Source: Actinokineospora fastidiosa
GTDB lineage: Bacteria; Actinomycetota; Actinomycetes; Mycobacteriales; Pseudonocardiaceae
Assembly: GCF_014648415.1 (NCBI RefSeq)
Contig: NZ_BMRB01000008.1
Coordinates: 62,001-126,000, forward strand
Length of the DNA stretch: 64,000 bases
Direction: 5' to 3'
In this document: in pieces, positions 34,378-43,965 of the stretch
Numbering within the stretch: position 1 is the first letter of the stretch
How the letters are laid out: the number at the start of each line of letters is the position of its first letter
Position numbers and translations under genes: made by a program
The notes under the pieces: generated by a model
Told to the model about the DNA's origin: nothing
Database searches by the model: none
Seen by the model: only the letters and a program-made list of their open reading frames with translations

Positions 34378-37272
34378 ATGGTTTCGAGCCAGAGGCGCAG
34401 ACTGGCGCGGATCGGGGTGGCCGCGACGGCGACCCTGGTCGCGGGCACGGTCGTGACCGCGCTGCCCGCCTTCGCCGACCCGCCGTACGAGCGGATCGTG
34501 GGCGGTGAGTTCACCGGGAGCACGCCGGACCCGTTCTGGAACGGCACCGGCACCACGGGCCGCGTCGTCGACGGCGAGTTCTGCACCGAGGTCCCCGGCG
34601 GCACCGTGAACCCGTGGGACGCCCTCGTCGGGCAGAACGGCGTGCCGTTCGAGGCGGGCCAGTCCTACACCCTGACCTTCGACGCGCACGCCACCCGGCC
34701 GCAGCCGGTCGGCGCGGGCGCAGGCGAGGGCGTCGCGCCCTACCGGGAGATCGCGCGGCAGACCTTCGCGGTCACCAGCGTGAAGCAGACCTTCTCCTTC
34801 ACCTTCACGTCCACACTGGACTTCCCGGAGGCAGGCAGCGGCCAGGTGACCTTCCACCTGGGCGGGCAGGCCGAGCCCAACACCTTCTGCCTGGACAACG
34901 TCTCGCTCATCGGCGGCGTCGTCCCGCCGGGCGGGACGCCGGAGGAGGCGCCGCCGATCAAGGTCAACCAGGTGGCCTACGTGCCGAGCGCGGCCAAGCG
35001 GGCCAGCGTGACCTCGGACTCGACGACCCCGCTGGCGTGGACCCTGCGCAACGCCGCCGGTCAGCCGGTGGCGACCGGGCAGACCACCCCGCGCGGAAAC
35101 GACCCGCTCGCGGGCGAGTCGGTGCACGTCATCGACTTCTCCGACTTCGAGACCCCCGGCGCCGGCTACACGATCGCCGTGGGCGACGACGTGAGCAAGC
35201 CGTTCGACATCGGCGTGGAGGAGATCCAGTCCCTGCGCGAGGCGTCGCTGGCGTACTTCTACCACAACCGCAGCGGCATCGAGATCGAGGCGCAGTACGT
35301 CGGCGCGGAGCACGCCCGGCCCGCTGGCCACATCGGCGTCGCCCCCAACCAGGGCGACACCTCCGTGCCGTGCCGCCCGAACACCGGCTGCTCCTACAGC
35401 CTCGACGTCAGCGGCGGCTGGTACGACGCGGGCGACCACGGCAAGTACGTGGTCAACGGCGGCATCTCGGCGTGGCAGCTGCTCGACCTGTACGAGCGGA
35501 CCGCGGCCTTCGGCGACCTCGACGCCTACGCCGACGGCAGCCTGGCCATCCCCGAGCAGGGCAACGGCGTGTCCGACCTGCTCGACGAGGCGCGCTGGGA
35601 GGTCGAGTTCCTGCTGAGCATGCAGGCCCCGGCGGGCAGCGTGAACGCGGGCTGGGTGCACCACAAGATGCACGACGACGCCTGGACCGGGCTGCCGATG
35701 ATGCCGCACCTCGACCCGCGCGCCCGCTACCTCGCGCCGGTCTCCACGGCGGCGACGCTCAACATGGCCGCGGTGGCCGCGCAGGCCGCGCGCGTCTGGG
35801 CCGACATCGACCCCGAGTTCGCCGCCCGCGCCCTGAGCGCGGCGCGCACCGCGTACTCGACGGCGAAGAACAACCCGGTCAAGATCGCCGACCCGAACGA
35901 CGGCACCGGCGGCGGCTCGTACAGCGACGGCACCGTGACCGACGAGTTCTACTGGGCCGCCGCGGAGCTGTACGCCACGACCGGCGAGGCCGGGTACCGC
36001 TCGGACGTCATGGCCTCGCCGCACTACAAGGGCGCGGGCATCACCACCCGCGGGTTCGACTGGGGCTCCACCGCGGCCTTGGGCGACATCACCCTGACCG
36101 TGGTGGACAACGGGCTGCCCGCCGCGGACCTGGCCGCGATCGAGGGCGTCATCACCGACACCGCCGACGCGCACCTGGCCCAGATGGCCACGATGGGCTA
36201 CCCCGCGCCGTACCGCGAGGGCAACGGCGAGTACGTGTGGGGCTCCAACGGCCTGATCGCCAACAACGGCGTGGTCATCGCCCTGGCCCACGACCTCACC
36301 GGCGACGACCGCTACCGCGACGGCGTGTACGAGACGCTGGGCTACCTGCTGGGCCGCAACCCGGTGGACTACTCCTACGTGACCGGCTACGGCGAGCGTC
36401 CCGTCCGGAACGTGCACCACCGGCACTGGGCCAACCAGCTCGACCCGAGCACGCCGATCGCCCCGCCGGGCGCGCTGTCCGGCGGTCCGAACAGCGGCCT
36501 GCAGGACCCGATCGCGGCCCGGCTGCTGCCCGGCTGCGCCCCGCAGAAGTGCTTCGTCGACCACATCGAGGCGTACTCGCTCAACGAGGTCACGGTCAAC
36601 TGGAACTCGGCGTTCGCCTGGCTGGCGGGCTGGACGGCGGAGAAGGCCGTCGTCGACCCGCCCGCCGAGGACACCCCGCCGACCGCGCCGGGCACGCCGG
36701 TCGCCTCCGCGGTGACCAGCACCGGCCTAACCCTGACCTGGCCAGCGTCGACCGACGACAAGGGCGTGGCGGGCTATGAGGTCCTGCGCGTGCAGGGCGA
36801 CGCGATCGCGGTCGTGGCCACGGTGAGCGGCACGACGGCGCAGCTGTCGGGCCTGACCCCGAACACCGAGTACACCTACGCGGTGCGGGCCAAGGACACC
36901 GCAGGCCAGTCCTCGCCCCTGTCGCCCCGGGTGACGGTGCGGACCGCGCCGGTCTCGACGGCAGGCTGCAAGGTCGTGTACTCGGCGCACACGTGGAACA
37001 ACGGGTTCACCGCGTCGGTGACGATCACGAACACCGGCTCGTCGGCGTGGACGGACTGGTCGCTCGGCTTCGCCTTCCCCGGCGACCAGCGGGTGACCCA
37101 GGGCTGGTCGGCGACCTGGTCGCAGTCCGGCAAGAACGTCACCGCGAAGAACATGCCGTGGAACGGCGCGCTGGCCAAGGGCCAGTCGGTGAGCATCGGG
37201 TTCAACGGCTCGCACTCCGGCGGCAACCCGGCCCCGACCGCGTTCACGGTGAACGGAGCGACCTGCGGATAG
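34378..37272 (+). CDS. Secreted GH9 cellulase with CBM4-like, Ig, FN3 and CBM2 modules
   Basis: A 964-residue multimodular endo- or exoglucanase. ATG 34378 has AAGGAG 7 bases upstream. Order: signal peptide (to about 35), CBM4/9-like module (GGEFTGSTPDPFWNG onward), Ig-like CelD_N domain (IKVNQVAYVPSAAKR), GH9 barrel with the nucleophile/base region DAGD at 350-353 and the acid Glu737 in LNEVTVNWNSAF, an FN3 domain, and a C-terminal CBM2 (864-963) with flanking cysteines. It should cut crystalline cellulose outside the cell. A CebR-type box overlaps the promoter. Confidence 0.95.
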   Translation: MVSSQRRRLARIGVAATATLVAGTVVTALPAFADPPYERIVGGEFTGSTPDPFWNGTGTTGRVVDGEFCTEVPGGTVNPWDALVGQNGVPFEAGQSYTLTFDAHATRPQPVGAGAGEGVAPYREIARQTFAVTSVKQTFSFTFTSTLDFPEAGSGQVTFHLGGQAEPNTFCLDNVSLIGGVVPPGGTPEEAPPIKVNQVAYVPSAAKRASVTSDSTTPLAWTLRNAAGQPVATGQTTPRGNDPLAGESVHVIDFSDFETPGAGYTIAVGDDVSKPFDIGVEEIQSLREASLAYFYHNRSGIEIEAQYVGAEHARPAGHIGVAPNQGDTSVPCRPNTGCSYSLDVSGGWYDAGDHGKYVVNGGISAWQLLDLYERTAAFGDLDAYADGSLAIPEQGNGVSDLLDEARWEVEFLLSMQAPAGSVNAGWVHHKMHDDAWTGLPMMPHLDPRARYLAPVSTAATLNMAAVAAQAARVWADIDPEFAARALSAARTAYSTAKNNPVKIADPNDGTGGGSYSDGTVTDEFYWAAAELYATTGEAGYRSDVMASPHYKGAGITTRGFDWGSTAALGDITLTVVDNGLPAADLAAIEGVITDTADAHLAQMATMGYPAPYREGNGEYVWGSNGLIANNGVVIALAHDLTGDDRYRDGVYETLGYLLGRNPVDYSYVTGYGERPVRNVHHRHWANQLDPSTPIAPPGALSGGPNSGLQDPIAARLLPGCAPQKCFVDHIEAYSLNEVTVNWNSAFAWLAGWTAEKAVVDPPAEDTPPTAPGTPVASAVTSTGLTLTWPASTDDKGVAGYEVLRVQGDAIAVVATVSGTTAQLSGLTPNTEYTYAVRAKDTAGQSSPLSPRVTVRTAPVSTAGCKVVYSAHTWNNGFTASVTITNTGSSAWTDWSLGFAFPGDQRVTQGWSATWSQSGKNVTAKNMPWNGALAKGQSVSIGFNGSHSGGNPAPTAFTVNGATCG

Positions 37273-37290
37273 GTGTCCCTCCGCACGGAG

Positions 37291-37323
37291 ACGGCCGCCG
37301 GTGGCAATCCCACCGGCGGCCGT
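37291..37323. terminator. Bidirectional terminator between cellulase and cyclase genes
   Basis: ACGGCCGCCGGTGG pairs perfectly with its complement at 37310-37323 around a 5-base loop. It lies between two convergent genes and can serve both. Confidence 0.8.
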
Positions 37324-37330
37324 CGCCGTC

Positions 37331-38884
37331 TCACCGCAGCGCGTGGACCGTGGTCTCCGCTGTGCGCCCGCGCAGGGTGACCGTCGTGTGGGCGGCCCAG
37401 TGCGCCTGCTCGTCCGCGTCCGCGGCCCTGACCGCCTCCGCGGACGCGGCGAGGTTGCCCGGCACGGTCTTCGCCAGCTCCGTCAGCCGCGCCGCCTCGT
37501 TCACCGGGTCGCCGATCACGGTGTACTCGAAGCGGTGCGCTGCGCCGATGTTGCCCGCCACGGCCTGGCCCGCCGCGACGCCGATCCCGGCCGGGCACTC
37601 GGGCACCTCGGCGGGCAGCCGGGCGGCGATGGCGCGGGCGGCGGCCAGGGCCGAGCCCGCCGCGTCCGGCAATTCGGCCGGGGCGCCGAAGACGGCGAGC
37701 GCGGCGTCGCCGATGAACTTGTTCACGAACCCGCCGTGCTTGTCGACCTCGTCGACGATGACCGCGAAGAAGCGGTTGAGCAGCTCGACGACCTCCGTCG
37801 GCGGACGGGTCGCGGCCAGCGTCGTGGAGCCGACGATGTCGACGAACACCACCGCGACCGGGCGGACCTCCCCGCCGAGGCGGTCGGCGCCCCCGGCCAC
37901 CGCGACGTCGGCGACCTCCTGGCCGACGTGCCTGCCGAACAGCTCCCGGATGCGCTCGCGCTCCCGCAGCCCGGCCACCATCCGGTTGAACCCGGCCTGC
38001 AGCATCCCCAGCTCGGTCCCGTCGTAGACGGGCACCTCGGCGGCAAGGTCGCCGCGCTGCACGCGGTCCATCCCCACGCGCACGGACTGGATCGGGGCGA
38101 CGGTGTTGCGCGCGCTGAACACCATCACCACGAGCCCGATCACCAACGCGATCGTGCCCAGCACGATGACGGTCACCGCCAGCTGCGTGGTCGAGTAGTC
38201 GCGCACGAGCGCGAAGATCGCCACGACGACCACGCCCGCCACCGGCACGCCCGCGCCCAGCGCCCAGAACAGCAGCGTGCGCACCAGCACCCCGGCGCCC
38301 GCCACCCGGGCGGGCGCGCTGCCCGACAGCGCGCGCGCCGACACCGGGCGCAGGGCGAACTCGCTGAGCAGGTAGGCGTTGGCGCAGACCACGATCCCGG
38401 CGAAGCTCACGGTGAAGCCGACGGTGGGCACCTGCGCGGGCTGCAGCGCCCAGAACAGCCCGGTGAACACCACCGTGGCCAGCCCCCACAGGAACACCTG
38501 CATCACCGTCAGGTTCAGCGGCACCCGCAGCGCGGACCGGCGGGCCTCCTCGTCGTTGGCCGGGTCGTCGTCCTCGGCGCCGTCGAGGGCCCAGCGCAGG
38601 TCCCGCAGGGCCCAGCGGGTGCCCCAGACACCGCCGACGATGAGCGCCCCCACGACGTAGACCGGCACCGCGATCGCCATGACCACGGCCGTGCGGTCCT
38701 CCAGCCCCGGACCGGGGATGACCACGGTGGACAGCACCGCGACCACGACCGCGCCGATCAGGTTCGCCACCACGAGGGTCACGGTGAGCAGCAGCTGCAC
38801 CCGCGTGCGCAGCGCCACGCGGTCCTCGCCCGCGGGGCCGAGCAGGCGGGAGCCGAACGGGCGCCGGGCCGGGTCTACGCTCAC
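37331..38884 (-). CDS. Membrane-bound class III adenylate cyclase
   Basis: A 517-residue cyclase of the mycobacterial Rv1318c-Rv1320c type: an N-terminal six-helix membrane domain, a HAMP linker (ARNTVAPIQSVRVGMDRVQR) and a class III catalytic domain from residue 342. Metal-binding Asp349 and Asp393 are in VFVDIVGST and FIGDAALA. The base-specifying pair is Lys389 and Asp459, which favours ATP, and the transition-state residues are Asn462 and Arg466 in PVNEAARL. All key residues are present. GTG 38884 follows TAAATT by 7 bases. It is divergent from the ParB-like regulator. Confidence 0.92.
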   Translation of the reverse strand: MSVDPARRPFGSRLLGPAGEDRVALRTRVQLLLTVTLVVANLIGAVVVAVLSTVVIPGPGLEDRTAVVMAIAVPVYVVGALIVGGVWGTRWALRDLRWALDGAEDDDPANDEEARRSALRVPLNLTVMQVFLWGLATVVFTGLFWALQPAQVPTVGFTVSFAGIVVCANAYLLSEFALRPVSARALSGSAPARVAGAGVLVRTLLFWALGAGVPVAGVVVVAIFALVRDYSTTQLAVTVIVLGTIALVIGLVVMVFSARNTVAPIQSVRVGMDRVQRGDLAAEVPVYDGTELGMLQAGFNRMVAGLRERERIRELFGRHVGQEVADVAVAGGADRLGGEVRPVAVVFVDIVGSTTLAATRPPTEVVELLNRFFAVIVDEVDKHGGFVNKFIGDAALAVFGAPAELPDAAGSALAAARAIAARLPAEVPECPAGIGVAAGQAVAGNIGAAHRFEYTVIGDPVNEAARLTELAKTVPGNLAASAEAVRAADADEQAHWAAHTTVTLRGRTAETTVHALR

Positions 38885-38891
38885 CGGCGTC

Positions 38892-38897
38892 AATTTA
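38892..38897 (-). promoter_or_regulatory. -10 element of a leaderless cyclase transcript
   Basis: On the minus strand TAAATT ends 7 bases before GTG 38884. Confidence 0.55.
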
Positions 38898-38989
38898 CTG
38901 GGCAGTAGGAAATGGTGCGCGAGTGGGCGCGTGATCGATTCATCCGACACTCGTGATCTCTGGGGTCGTTCGACGGCAGACGAAATTCC

Positions 38990-38995
38990 TACCAT
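38990..38995 (+). promoter_or_regulatory. Candidate -10 element of the ParB-PhzD-PhzE unit
   Basis: TACCAT lies 12 bases before GTG 39008. No clear -35 or operator is visible in the 123-base gap. Confidence 0.4.
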
Positions 38996-39007
38996 GGACC
39001 GCGTCCG

Positions 39008-39928
39008 GTGTTCGAGAACTGGCGGGGGGTGGCGGTGCTCGACTTCGCGGCCGGTCACACGCGGGAGGACGGCGACACGTGCGGCGGCGGGGTCGTCCGG
39101 CTGCCGATAGCCGAACTGCTGACCATGCGGTCGCCGCGCTCGGCTGGCGAGGACCCCGAGCACGTGCGGCGGCTGGCCGACAGCCTGGCCGAACTGCCGC
39201 CGATCGTGGTGCACCGCGACACGCTGCGGGTCGTGGACGGCCGCCACCGGCTGCGCGCGGCCATCCTGCGCGGCCAGGACGACATCGCCGCCCGCCTCTT
39301 CGACGGCGACGAGATCGAGGCGTTCCTGTTCTCCGTGCGGGCCAACACCACGCACGGGCTCCCCCTGTCCACAGCGGACCGCAAGACGGCGGCGGCGCGG
39401 ATCGTCACCGCCCGTCCGCAGTGGTCGGACCGGCTGGTCGCCTCGGTGGTCGGGCTCGCGCCCGCCACCGTCGCCGAGGTGCGCAGACGCCAGTCCGGGC
39501 CGCAGCCGGTGGCCCGCATCGGGCGCGACGGGCGCATCCGGCCGGTGGACGCCGCGGCGCGCCGCCGGGCCGCCCGCGAGCTCATGGTGGCCCAGCCGCA
39601 GCTGTCCCTGCGCCAGGTCGCCCACCGGGCGGGCATCTCCCCGGAGACCGCCCGCGCCGTGCGGGCGAGCCTGGCCACCCCGGAACCGCGGCCCGACTCG
39701 GACACGGCGGCGCTGATGCGCGCGCTGCGGTCGGATCCGAGCCTGCGGTTCTCCGAGAGCGGGCGCATGCTGCTGCGCCTGCTCGACGCGGGCGCGATGA
39801 GCCACGAACGCTGGGCGGCCATCGGGCAGAGCGTCCCCCCGCACTGCCGCGACGCGATCGCGCGCGCGGCCATGGAGGCCAGCAGAGGCTGGCGCCGGTT
39901 CGCCGAACGCCTGGCCCAAGAGAGCTGA
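39008..39928 (+). CDS. ParB/StrR-type DNA-binding regulator
   Basis: A 306-residue protein with an N-terminal ParB-like domain ([15 protein letters not shown], then [18 protein letters not shown]) and, further on, a helix-turn-helix ([20 protein letters not shown]). Regulators of this design, such as StrR, act as pathway-specific activators in antibiotic clusters. A chromosome-partitioning role is unlikely because no parA is next to it and the gene leads into phzD after 11 bases. The start is uncertain between GTG 39008 and a GTG about 24 bases further in. Control of its own cassette is inferred. Confidence 0.78.
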   Translation: MFENWRGVAVLDFAAGHTREDGDTCGGGVVRLPIAELLTMRSPRSAGEDPEHVRRLADSLAELPPIVVHRDTLRVVDGRHRLRAAILRGQDDIAARLFDGDEIEAFLFSVRANTTHGLPLSTADRKTAAARIVTARPQWSDRLVASVVGLAPATVAEVRRRQSGPQPVARIGRDGRIRPVDAAARRRAARELMVAQPQLSLRQVAHRAGISPETARAVRASLATPEPRPDSDTAALMRALRSDPSLRFSESGRMLLRLLDAGAMSHERWAAIGQSVPPHCRDAIARAAMEASRGWRRFAERLAQES

Positions 39929-39939
39929 AGGAGACGGCA

Positions 39940-40563
39940 ATGGTGGGCATCCCCGCCATCGGGTCCTACCCGATGCCCGTGCGGGACGACCTTCCGGACA
40001 ACATCGCGCCCTGGGTCGTCGACCCGGACCGCGCAGTGCTGCTGATCCACGACATGCAGCGGTTCTTCCTGCGACCCTTCGGCGAGGACGTGCGCGGCAC
40101 GCTCGTCGCCAACACCGCCGCCGTGCGGGCGCGCTGCCGCGCCGCGGGCGTGCCGATCGCCTACACCGCCCAGCCCGGCGGCATGACCGAGGCCGAACGC
40201 GGTCTCCTCAAGGACTTCTGGGGACCGGGCATGCGCGTCGACCCCGCCGACCGCGCGGTGGTGGAGCAGCTGGAGCCCGAGCCGGGCGACTGGCTGTTCA
40301 CCAAGTGGCGCTACAGCGCCTTCTGCCGATCGGACCTGTTGGAGCGCATGCGCGAGCACGGCCGCGACCAGGTCGTGCTGTGCGGGGTGTACGCGCACAT
40401 CGGGGTGCTGATGAGCGCGGTGGAGGCGTTCACCAACGACATCGAGGCGTTCATCGTCGCCGACGCCGTGGGCGACTTCTCCGCCGAGCACCACCGGATG
40501 GCCGTGGAGTACGCGTCCCGGATCTGCGCGGTGGTCGTCACCGCCGACGAGGTCCTGCCGTGA
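39940..40563 (+). CDS. phzD: Isochorismatase-type hydrolase PhzD
   Basis: PhzD hydrolyses 2-amino-2-deoxyisochorismate to DHHA and pyruvate. The product is 207 residues, the same length as Pseudomonas PhzD, and aligns from end to end by eye. The catalytic Asp38 ([11 protein letters not shown]) and Lys122 ([10 protein letters not shown]) fall at the same numbers, and the substrate loop [13 protein letters not shown] is present. AAGGAG lies 6 bases before the ATG. The stop overlaps the phzE start (GTGA), so the two are translated together. Confidence 0.93.
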   Translation: MVGIPAIGSYPMPVRDDLPDNIAPWVVDPDRAVLLIHDMQRFFLRPFGEDVRGTLVANTAAVRARCRAAGVPIAYTAQPGGMTEAERGLLKDFWGPGMRVDPADRAVVEQLEPEPGDWLFTKWRYSAFCRSDLLERMREHGRDQVVLCGVYAHIGVLMSAVEAFTNDIEAFIVADAVGDFSAEHHRMAVEYASRICAVVVTADEVLP

Positions 40564-42428
40564 GCGGGGCGACGGTGCGGGACGACCTGCTGGCGCGCGT
40601 GCTCGCGCCCGACCCGCCGCCGTTCGCGCTGCTGCACCGCGGCGGCGACCGGGTCGACGTGCTGGTGGGCGCGGTGTCGGAGGTGGCGAGCCTGCGCGAG
40701 GTCGAGCTGGCCGACCACACCGGGCACCAGGTGCTGCTGCTGGTGCCCTACCGCCAGCTCGCCGAACGCGGCTACGCCGTGGTGGACGACGGCGCCCCGC
40801 TGCTCGCGCTGCGCGTGGACGAGCAGGACGTGGTGAGCCTGGACGACGTGCTCGCCCGGCTGCCCGCGGAGCCGGTCGCCCTCTCCGGCGGCGAGTTCGA
40901 GCCTGACGACGCCACCTACGCCGACACCGTGCGGCGGGTCATCGACGAGGAGATCGGCGCGGGCGTCGGGGCGAACTTCGTCATCCGCCGGACCTACCGC
41001 ACCCGCATCGCCGACTACCGCACCGCGCACGCGCTGACGTTCTTCCGCAGGCTCTGCGAGCAGGAGTCCGGCGCCTACTGGACGTTCATCGCCCACACCG
41101 GGCGGACCGCGTTCGTCGGCGCGACCCCGGAACGGCAGGTGAGCCTGCGCGGCGGGGTCGCGGCGATGAACCCCATCAGCGGCACCTACCGCTACCCGCC
41201 GACCGGGCCGACCGTCGCGGGCGCGCTGGAGTTCCTCGGCGACGGCAAGGAAAGCGACGAGCTGTTCATGGTCGTCGACGAGGAGTTGAAGATGATGGCC
41301 CGGCTGTGCCCGGACCGGGTGCGCGTGCTGGGCCCGCGGCTCAAGCGGATGGCCCGCCTGGCGCACACCGAGTACCACATCGAGGGCCGCACCGACCGCG
41401 ACGTGCGCGACGTGCTCGCCGAGACGATGTTCGCCCCCACCGTGACCGGCAGCCCGGTGGAGAGCGCGTGCCGGGTGATCAGCCGCTACGAGTCCACCGG
41501 CCGCGGCTACTACAGCGGGGTGGCGGCGTTGATCGGCCGCGACGCCGACGGCCCGACCCTGGACTCGGCCATCCTCATCCGCACCGCCGAGATCGCCGAA
41601 GACGGCGCGGTCCGGGTGGGTGTCGGCGCGACCCTGGTCCGCCACTCCGACCCCGCCTCCGAGGCGGCCGAGACGCGGACCAAGGTCGCCGGGCTGCTCG
41701 GCGCGCTGGACGGCACCGCGGCCTGGCACGACCACCCCGACGTGACCGCCGCGCTCGTGCGGCGCAACGACGGCCTGGCCCGGTTCTGGCTCACCGGCGA
41801 CCGCCCTGCCACCCGGTTCGCGGGCCTGCGCGTGCTAGTCATCGACGCCGAGGACACCTTCACCGCGATGATCGCCCACCAGCTGCGCGCGCTCGGGCTC
41901 CTGGTCGAGGTGCGCCGCTTCGACGAGGAACACCGCTGGGACGGCCACGACCTCGTCGTGCTGGGCCCCGGGCCGGGCGACCCGACCGACGCGGCCGACC
42001 CGAGGATCGCGCACCTGCGCGCGGCGGCGACCGGGCTGCTGGAGGGGCGGCTGCCGTTCCTCGCGGTGTGCCTGAGCCACCAGGTCCTCAGCGGGGTGCT
42101 CGGCCTGCGGCTGGCCCGCTGCCCGGTGACCCTGCAGGGGACCCGGCGCGAGATCGACCTGTTCGGCGCGCGGGAGACCGTGGGGTTCTACAACTCCTTC
42201 GCCGCGCGCAGCGACGCCGACGAGCTGCGCCATCCCCGGTTCGGTCGGGTGGAGATCAGCCGGGACGCCGACACCGGCGTGGTGCACGCGCTGCGCGGCG
42301 GCTGGTTCTCGTCCATGCAGTTCCACGCGGAGTCGGTGCTGACCGAGGACGGGCCGCGCATTCTCGCCGACCGCATCGGGGAAGTGGTGGCGTTTCACCC
42401 GACCGTGGAGGACGCCGACGCGGCCTAG
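40560..42428 (+). CDS. phzE: 2-amino-2-deoxyisochorismate synthase PhzE
   Basis: PhzE turns chorismate and glutamine into ADIC. The 622-residue protein fuses a chorismate-using domain ([28 protein letters not shown], and [18 protein letters not shown]) to a class I glutamine amidotransferase with nucleophile Cys in [12 protein letters not shown] and His in MQFHAESVL. The fused order and length fit PhzE better than anthranilate synthase, and the direct link to phzD supports this. Nothing else of a phenazine set (phzF, phzA/B, phzG, phzS) is in the window, so the end product is unknown. Confidence 0.92.
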   Translation: MSGATVRDDLLARVLAPDPPPFALLHRGGDRVDVLVGAVSEVASLREVELADHTGHQVLLLVPYRQLAERGYAVVDDGAPLLALRVDEQDVVSLDDVLARLPAEPVALSGGEFEPDDATYADTVRRVIDEEIGAGVGANFVIRRTYRTRIADYRTAHALTFFRRLCEQESGAYWTFIAHTGRTAFVGATPERQVSLRGGVAAMNPISGTYRYPPTGPTVAGALEFLGDGKESDELFMVVDEELKMMARLCPDRVRVLGPRLKRMARLAHTEYHIEGRTDRDVRDVLAETMFAPTVTGSPVESACRVISRYESTGRGYYSGVAALIGRDADGPTLDSAILIRTAEIAEDGAVRVGVGATLVRHSDPASEAAETRTKVAGLLGALDGTAAWHDHPDVTAALVRRNDGLARFWLTGDRPATRFAGLRVLVIDAEDTFTAMIAHQLRALGLLVEVRRFDEEHRWDGHDLVVLGPGPGDPTDAADPRIAHLRAAATGLLEGRLPFLAVCLSHQVLSGVLGLRLARCPVTLQGTRREIDLFGARETVGFYNSFAARSDADELRHPRFGRVEISRDADTGVVHALRGGWFSSMQFHAESVLTEDGPRILADRIGEVVAFHPTVEDADAA

Positions 42429-42430
42429 AC

Positions 42431-42436
42431 TACGCT
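42431..42436 (+). promoter_or_regulatory. -10 element of a leaderless small membrane gene
   Basis: TACGCT ends 7 bases before GTG 42444 and begins 2 bases after the phzE stop. Confidence 0.5.
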
Positions 42437-42443
42437 GCCGGGC

Positions 42444-42656
42444 GTGCCCAGCTCAGACCGCCGCGACACGCCCGCCCGCCCGCTGGTCGGATTCGGTCCG
42501 ATCGACCTGTTCTGCCTCTTCGCGGTCGTGCCGCTGGTGATCGCCGCGGGCATCCTGATCATCGAGGGCGTGCCGTCGATCGGGATCGTGTTCATCGTGC
42601 TCGCGGCGCTGGTGCTGGCGTTCGACTCCTGGGTGCACCGGCCCGATCCCCGGTAG
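42444..42656 (+). CDS. Small two-helix membrane protein
   Basis: A 70-residue protein with two transmembrane segments (LFCLFAVVPLVIAAGILII and GIVFIVLAALVLAFDSW) joined by a short polar loop, and basic or polar ends. No family was recognised. It has its own leaderless-type promoter directly after phzE, and its TAG stop forms the first half of the -10 box for the next gene. Confidence 0.65.
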   Translation: MPSSDRRDTPARPLVGFGPIDLFCLFAVVPLVIAAGILIIEGVPSIGIVFIVLAALVLAFDSWVHRPDPR

Positions 42657-42659
42657 CCT
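42654..42659 (+). promoter_or_regulatory. -10 element of a leaderless transcript overlapping a stop codon
   Basis: TAGCCT ends 6 bases before GTG 42666; its first three bases are the stop codon of the preceding gene. Confidence 0.55.
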
Positions 42660-42665
42660 GGCGGG

Positions 42666-43151
42666 GTGACCGAGCGCAAGCCCGCGAACGTCGACTTCGC
42701 CGACTGGATCGAGGCGCAGATCCGCGCCGCGCAGGAGCGCGGCGACCTCGACGGCCTGCCCGGGGCGGGCAAGCCGCTGCGCCACCTCGACGACGACCAG
42801 TGGTGGCTCAAGGCGTTCCTCAAGCGCGAGGACCTGGACACCGCCCCGCTGCTGCCGGAAGGCCTGCGGCTGCGCAAGGAGATCGAGCTGCTGCCGACCG
42901 CGGTGGCCGCGGTGCCCACCGAGGACCGCGTCCGCGCACTCGTCGCCGAGCTGAACGAGCGGATCGACCAGTGCATCCGCACCCACACCGGCCCGACCGT
43001 CCTGGTCCGGTTCGTCGACCCCGACGAGATCGTCGCAGGCTGGCGGGTGGACCGGGCCGCGCTGCTGGAACGGCTCGCCGATGCCGAACCGGAGCCTGAG
43101 CCGGAGCCCGAACCGCCCGCGAAGCGGCGGTGGTGGCGCCGCAGGCGTTGA
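42666..43151 (+). CDS. DUF1992 (DnaJC28-like) family protein
   Basis: A 161-residue protein of the DUF1992 family, found in bacteria and as the conserved part of eukaryotic DNAJC28. The hallmark is ADWIEAQIRAAQERGDLDGL followed by PGAGKPL. The second half predicts long helices with VRALVAELNERIDQ, and the tail is an acidic EP repeat ending in Arg/Lys. No J-domain is present. Molecular function is unknown for the family. Confidence 0.82.
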   Translation: MTERKPANVDFADWIEAQIRAAQERGDLDGLPGAGKPLRHLDDDQWWLKAFLKREDLDTAPLLPEGLRLRKEIELLPTAVAAVPTEDRVRALVAELNERIDQCIRTHTGPTVLVRFVDPDEIVAGWRVDRAALLERLADAEPEPEPEPEPPAKRRWWRRRR

Positions 43152-43296
43152 ACATGCGCCCCGGGCGCCTGGCGAGAGGCCAGAACACGCCCGCCTTCCC
43201 GGTTCTCGACGCCCGTGGAGTTCGGCCGGTCCCGTGGGCCGCCCGGTGGTGTGGGATCGCGGCGCTGATGTTGCTGTTGCCGAATCCCCCCGCCGC

Positions 43297-43884
43297 TCAG
43301 GTTGATCCCTTCGGGCGGGTGCGCAGGTGCGCTCGCTCGCCCTGTTTGCCGAACAGGCTCAGGAACTCCACCGGCTCGCCGTCGGCCGGGCCGAACCAGT
43401 GGGGGACTCGGGTGTCGAACTCGGCCGCCTCGCCGGGCACGAGCACCACGTCGTGGTGGCCGAGGACGAGGCGCAGGCGGCCGTTGAGGACGTAGATCCA
43501 CTCGTAGCCCTCGTGGGTCTGCGGGTCCGGCTCGCCGGGGCGGTCGGTGATCACGATCTTGAACGCCTGGATGCCGCCCGCCCTGCGGGTCAGTGGCAGC
43601 ATCGTCATGCCGTGGTGGGTGACCGGGCGCAGGTGGATGCGCGGGTCGCCGGTGAGGGGGGCGTCGACGAGTTCGTCGAGCGTGACGCCGTGGGCGCGGG
43701 CCAGCGGCATCAGCTGCTCCAGGGTCGGCCTGCGCGCGCCGGACTCCAGGCGGGACAGCGTGCTCACCGAGATCCCGGTCGCCGCCGACAGGTCGGCCAG
43801 CGTGGTCTCCCGTTGCTTGCGCAGCGCGCGCAGCCGCGGCCCGACGGCCCGGATCGCCTGCTCGTCGTGGTTGGTCTCGTGCAT
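43297..43884 (-). CDS. XRE-cupin transcriptional regulator
   Basis: A 195-residue regulator with an N-terminal XRE helix-turn-helix (TTLADLSAATGISVSTLSRL) and a C-terminal cupin domain (HEGYEWIYVLNGRLRLVLG, then VLVPGEAAEFDTRVPHWF), which may bind a small ligand. It is divergent from an FAD oxidoreductase-methyltransferase operon that it probably controls. CAAACT lies 7 bases before its ATG, close to the leaderless pattern. The inverted repeat in the shared promoter is a likely operator. Confidence 0.87.
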   Translation of the reverse strand: MHETNHDEQAIRAVGPRLRALRKQRETTLADLSAATGISVSTLSRLESGARRPTLEQLMPLARAHGVTLDELVDAPLTGDPRIHLRPVTHHGMTMLPLTRRAGGIQAFKIVITDRPGEPDPQTHEGYEWIYVLNGRLRLVLGHHDVVLVPGEAAEFDTRVPHWFGPADGEPVEFLSLFGKQGERAHLRTRPKGST

Positions 43885-43894
43885 GCCCGCCAGT

Positions 43895-43909
43895 TTGCCA
43901 GATCGGCAA
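43895..43909. promoter_or_regulatory. Inverted repeat between XRE-cupin and FAD oxidoreductase genes
   Basis: TTGCC, AGATC and GGCAA form an inverted repeat that overlaps the promoter side of the XRE gene. A further TTTGC half-site follows at about 43914. It is the best operator candidate in the 81-base gap. Confidence 0.5.
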
Positions 43910-43965
43910 CTCGATTTGCGCTCCGGTCGGGTCAGGCCGCATGGTGGTCATGGAGGTGGTCGACA

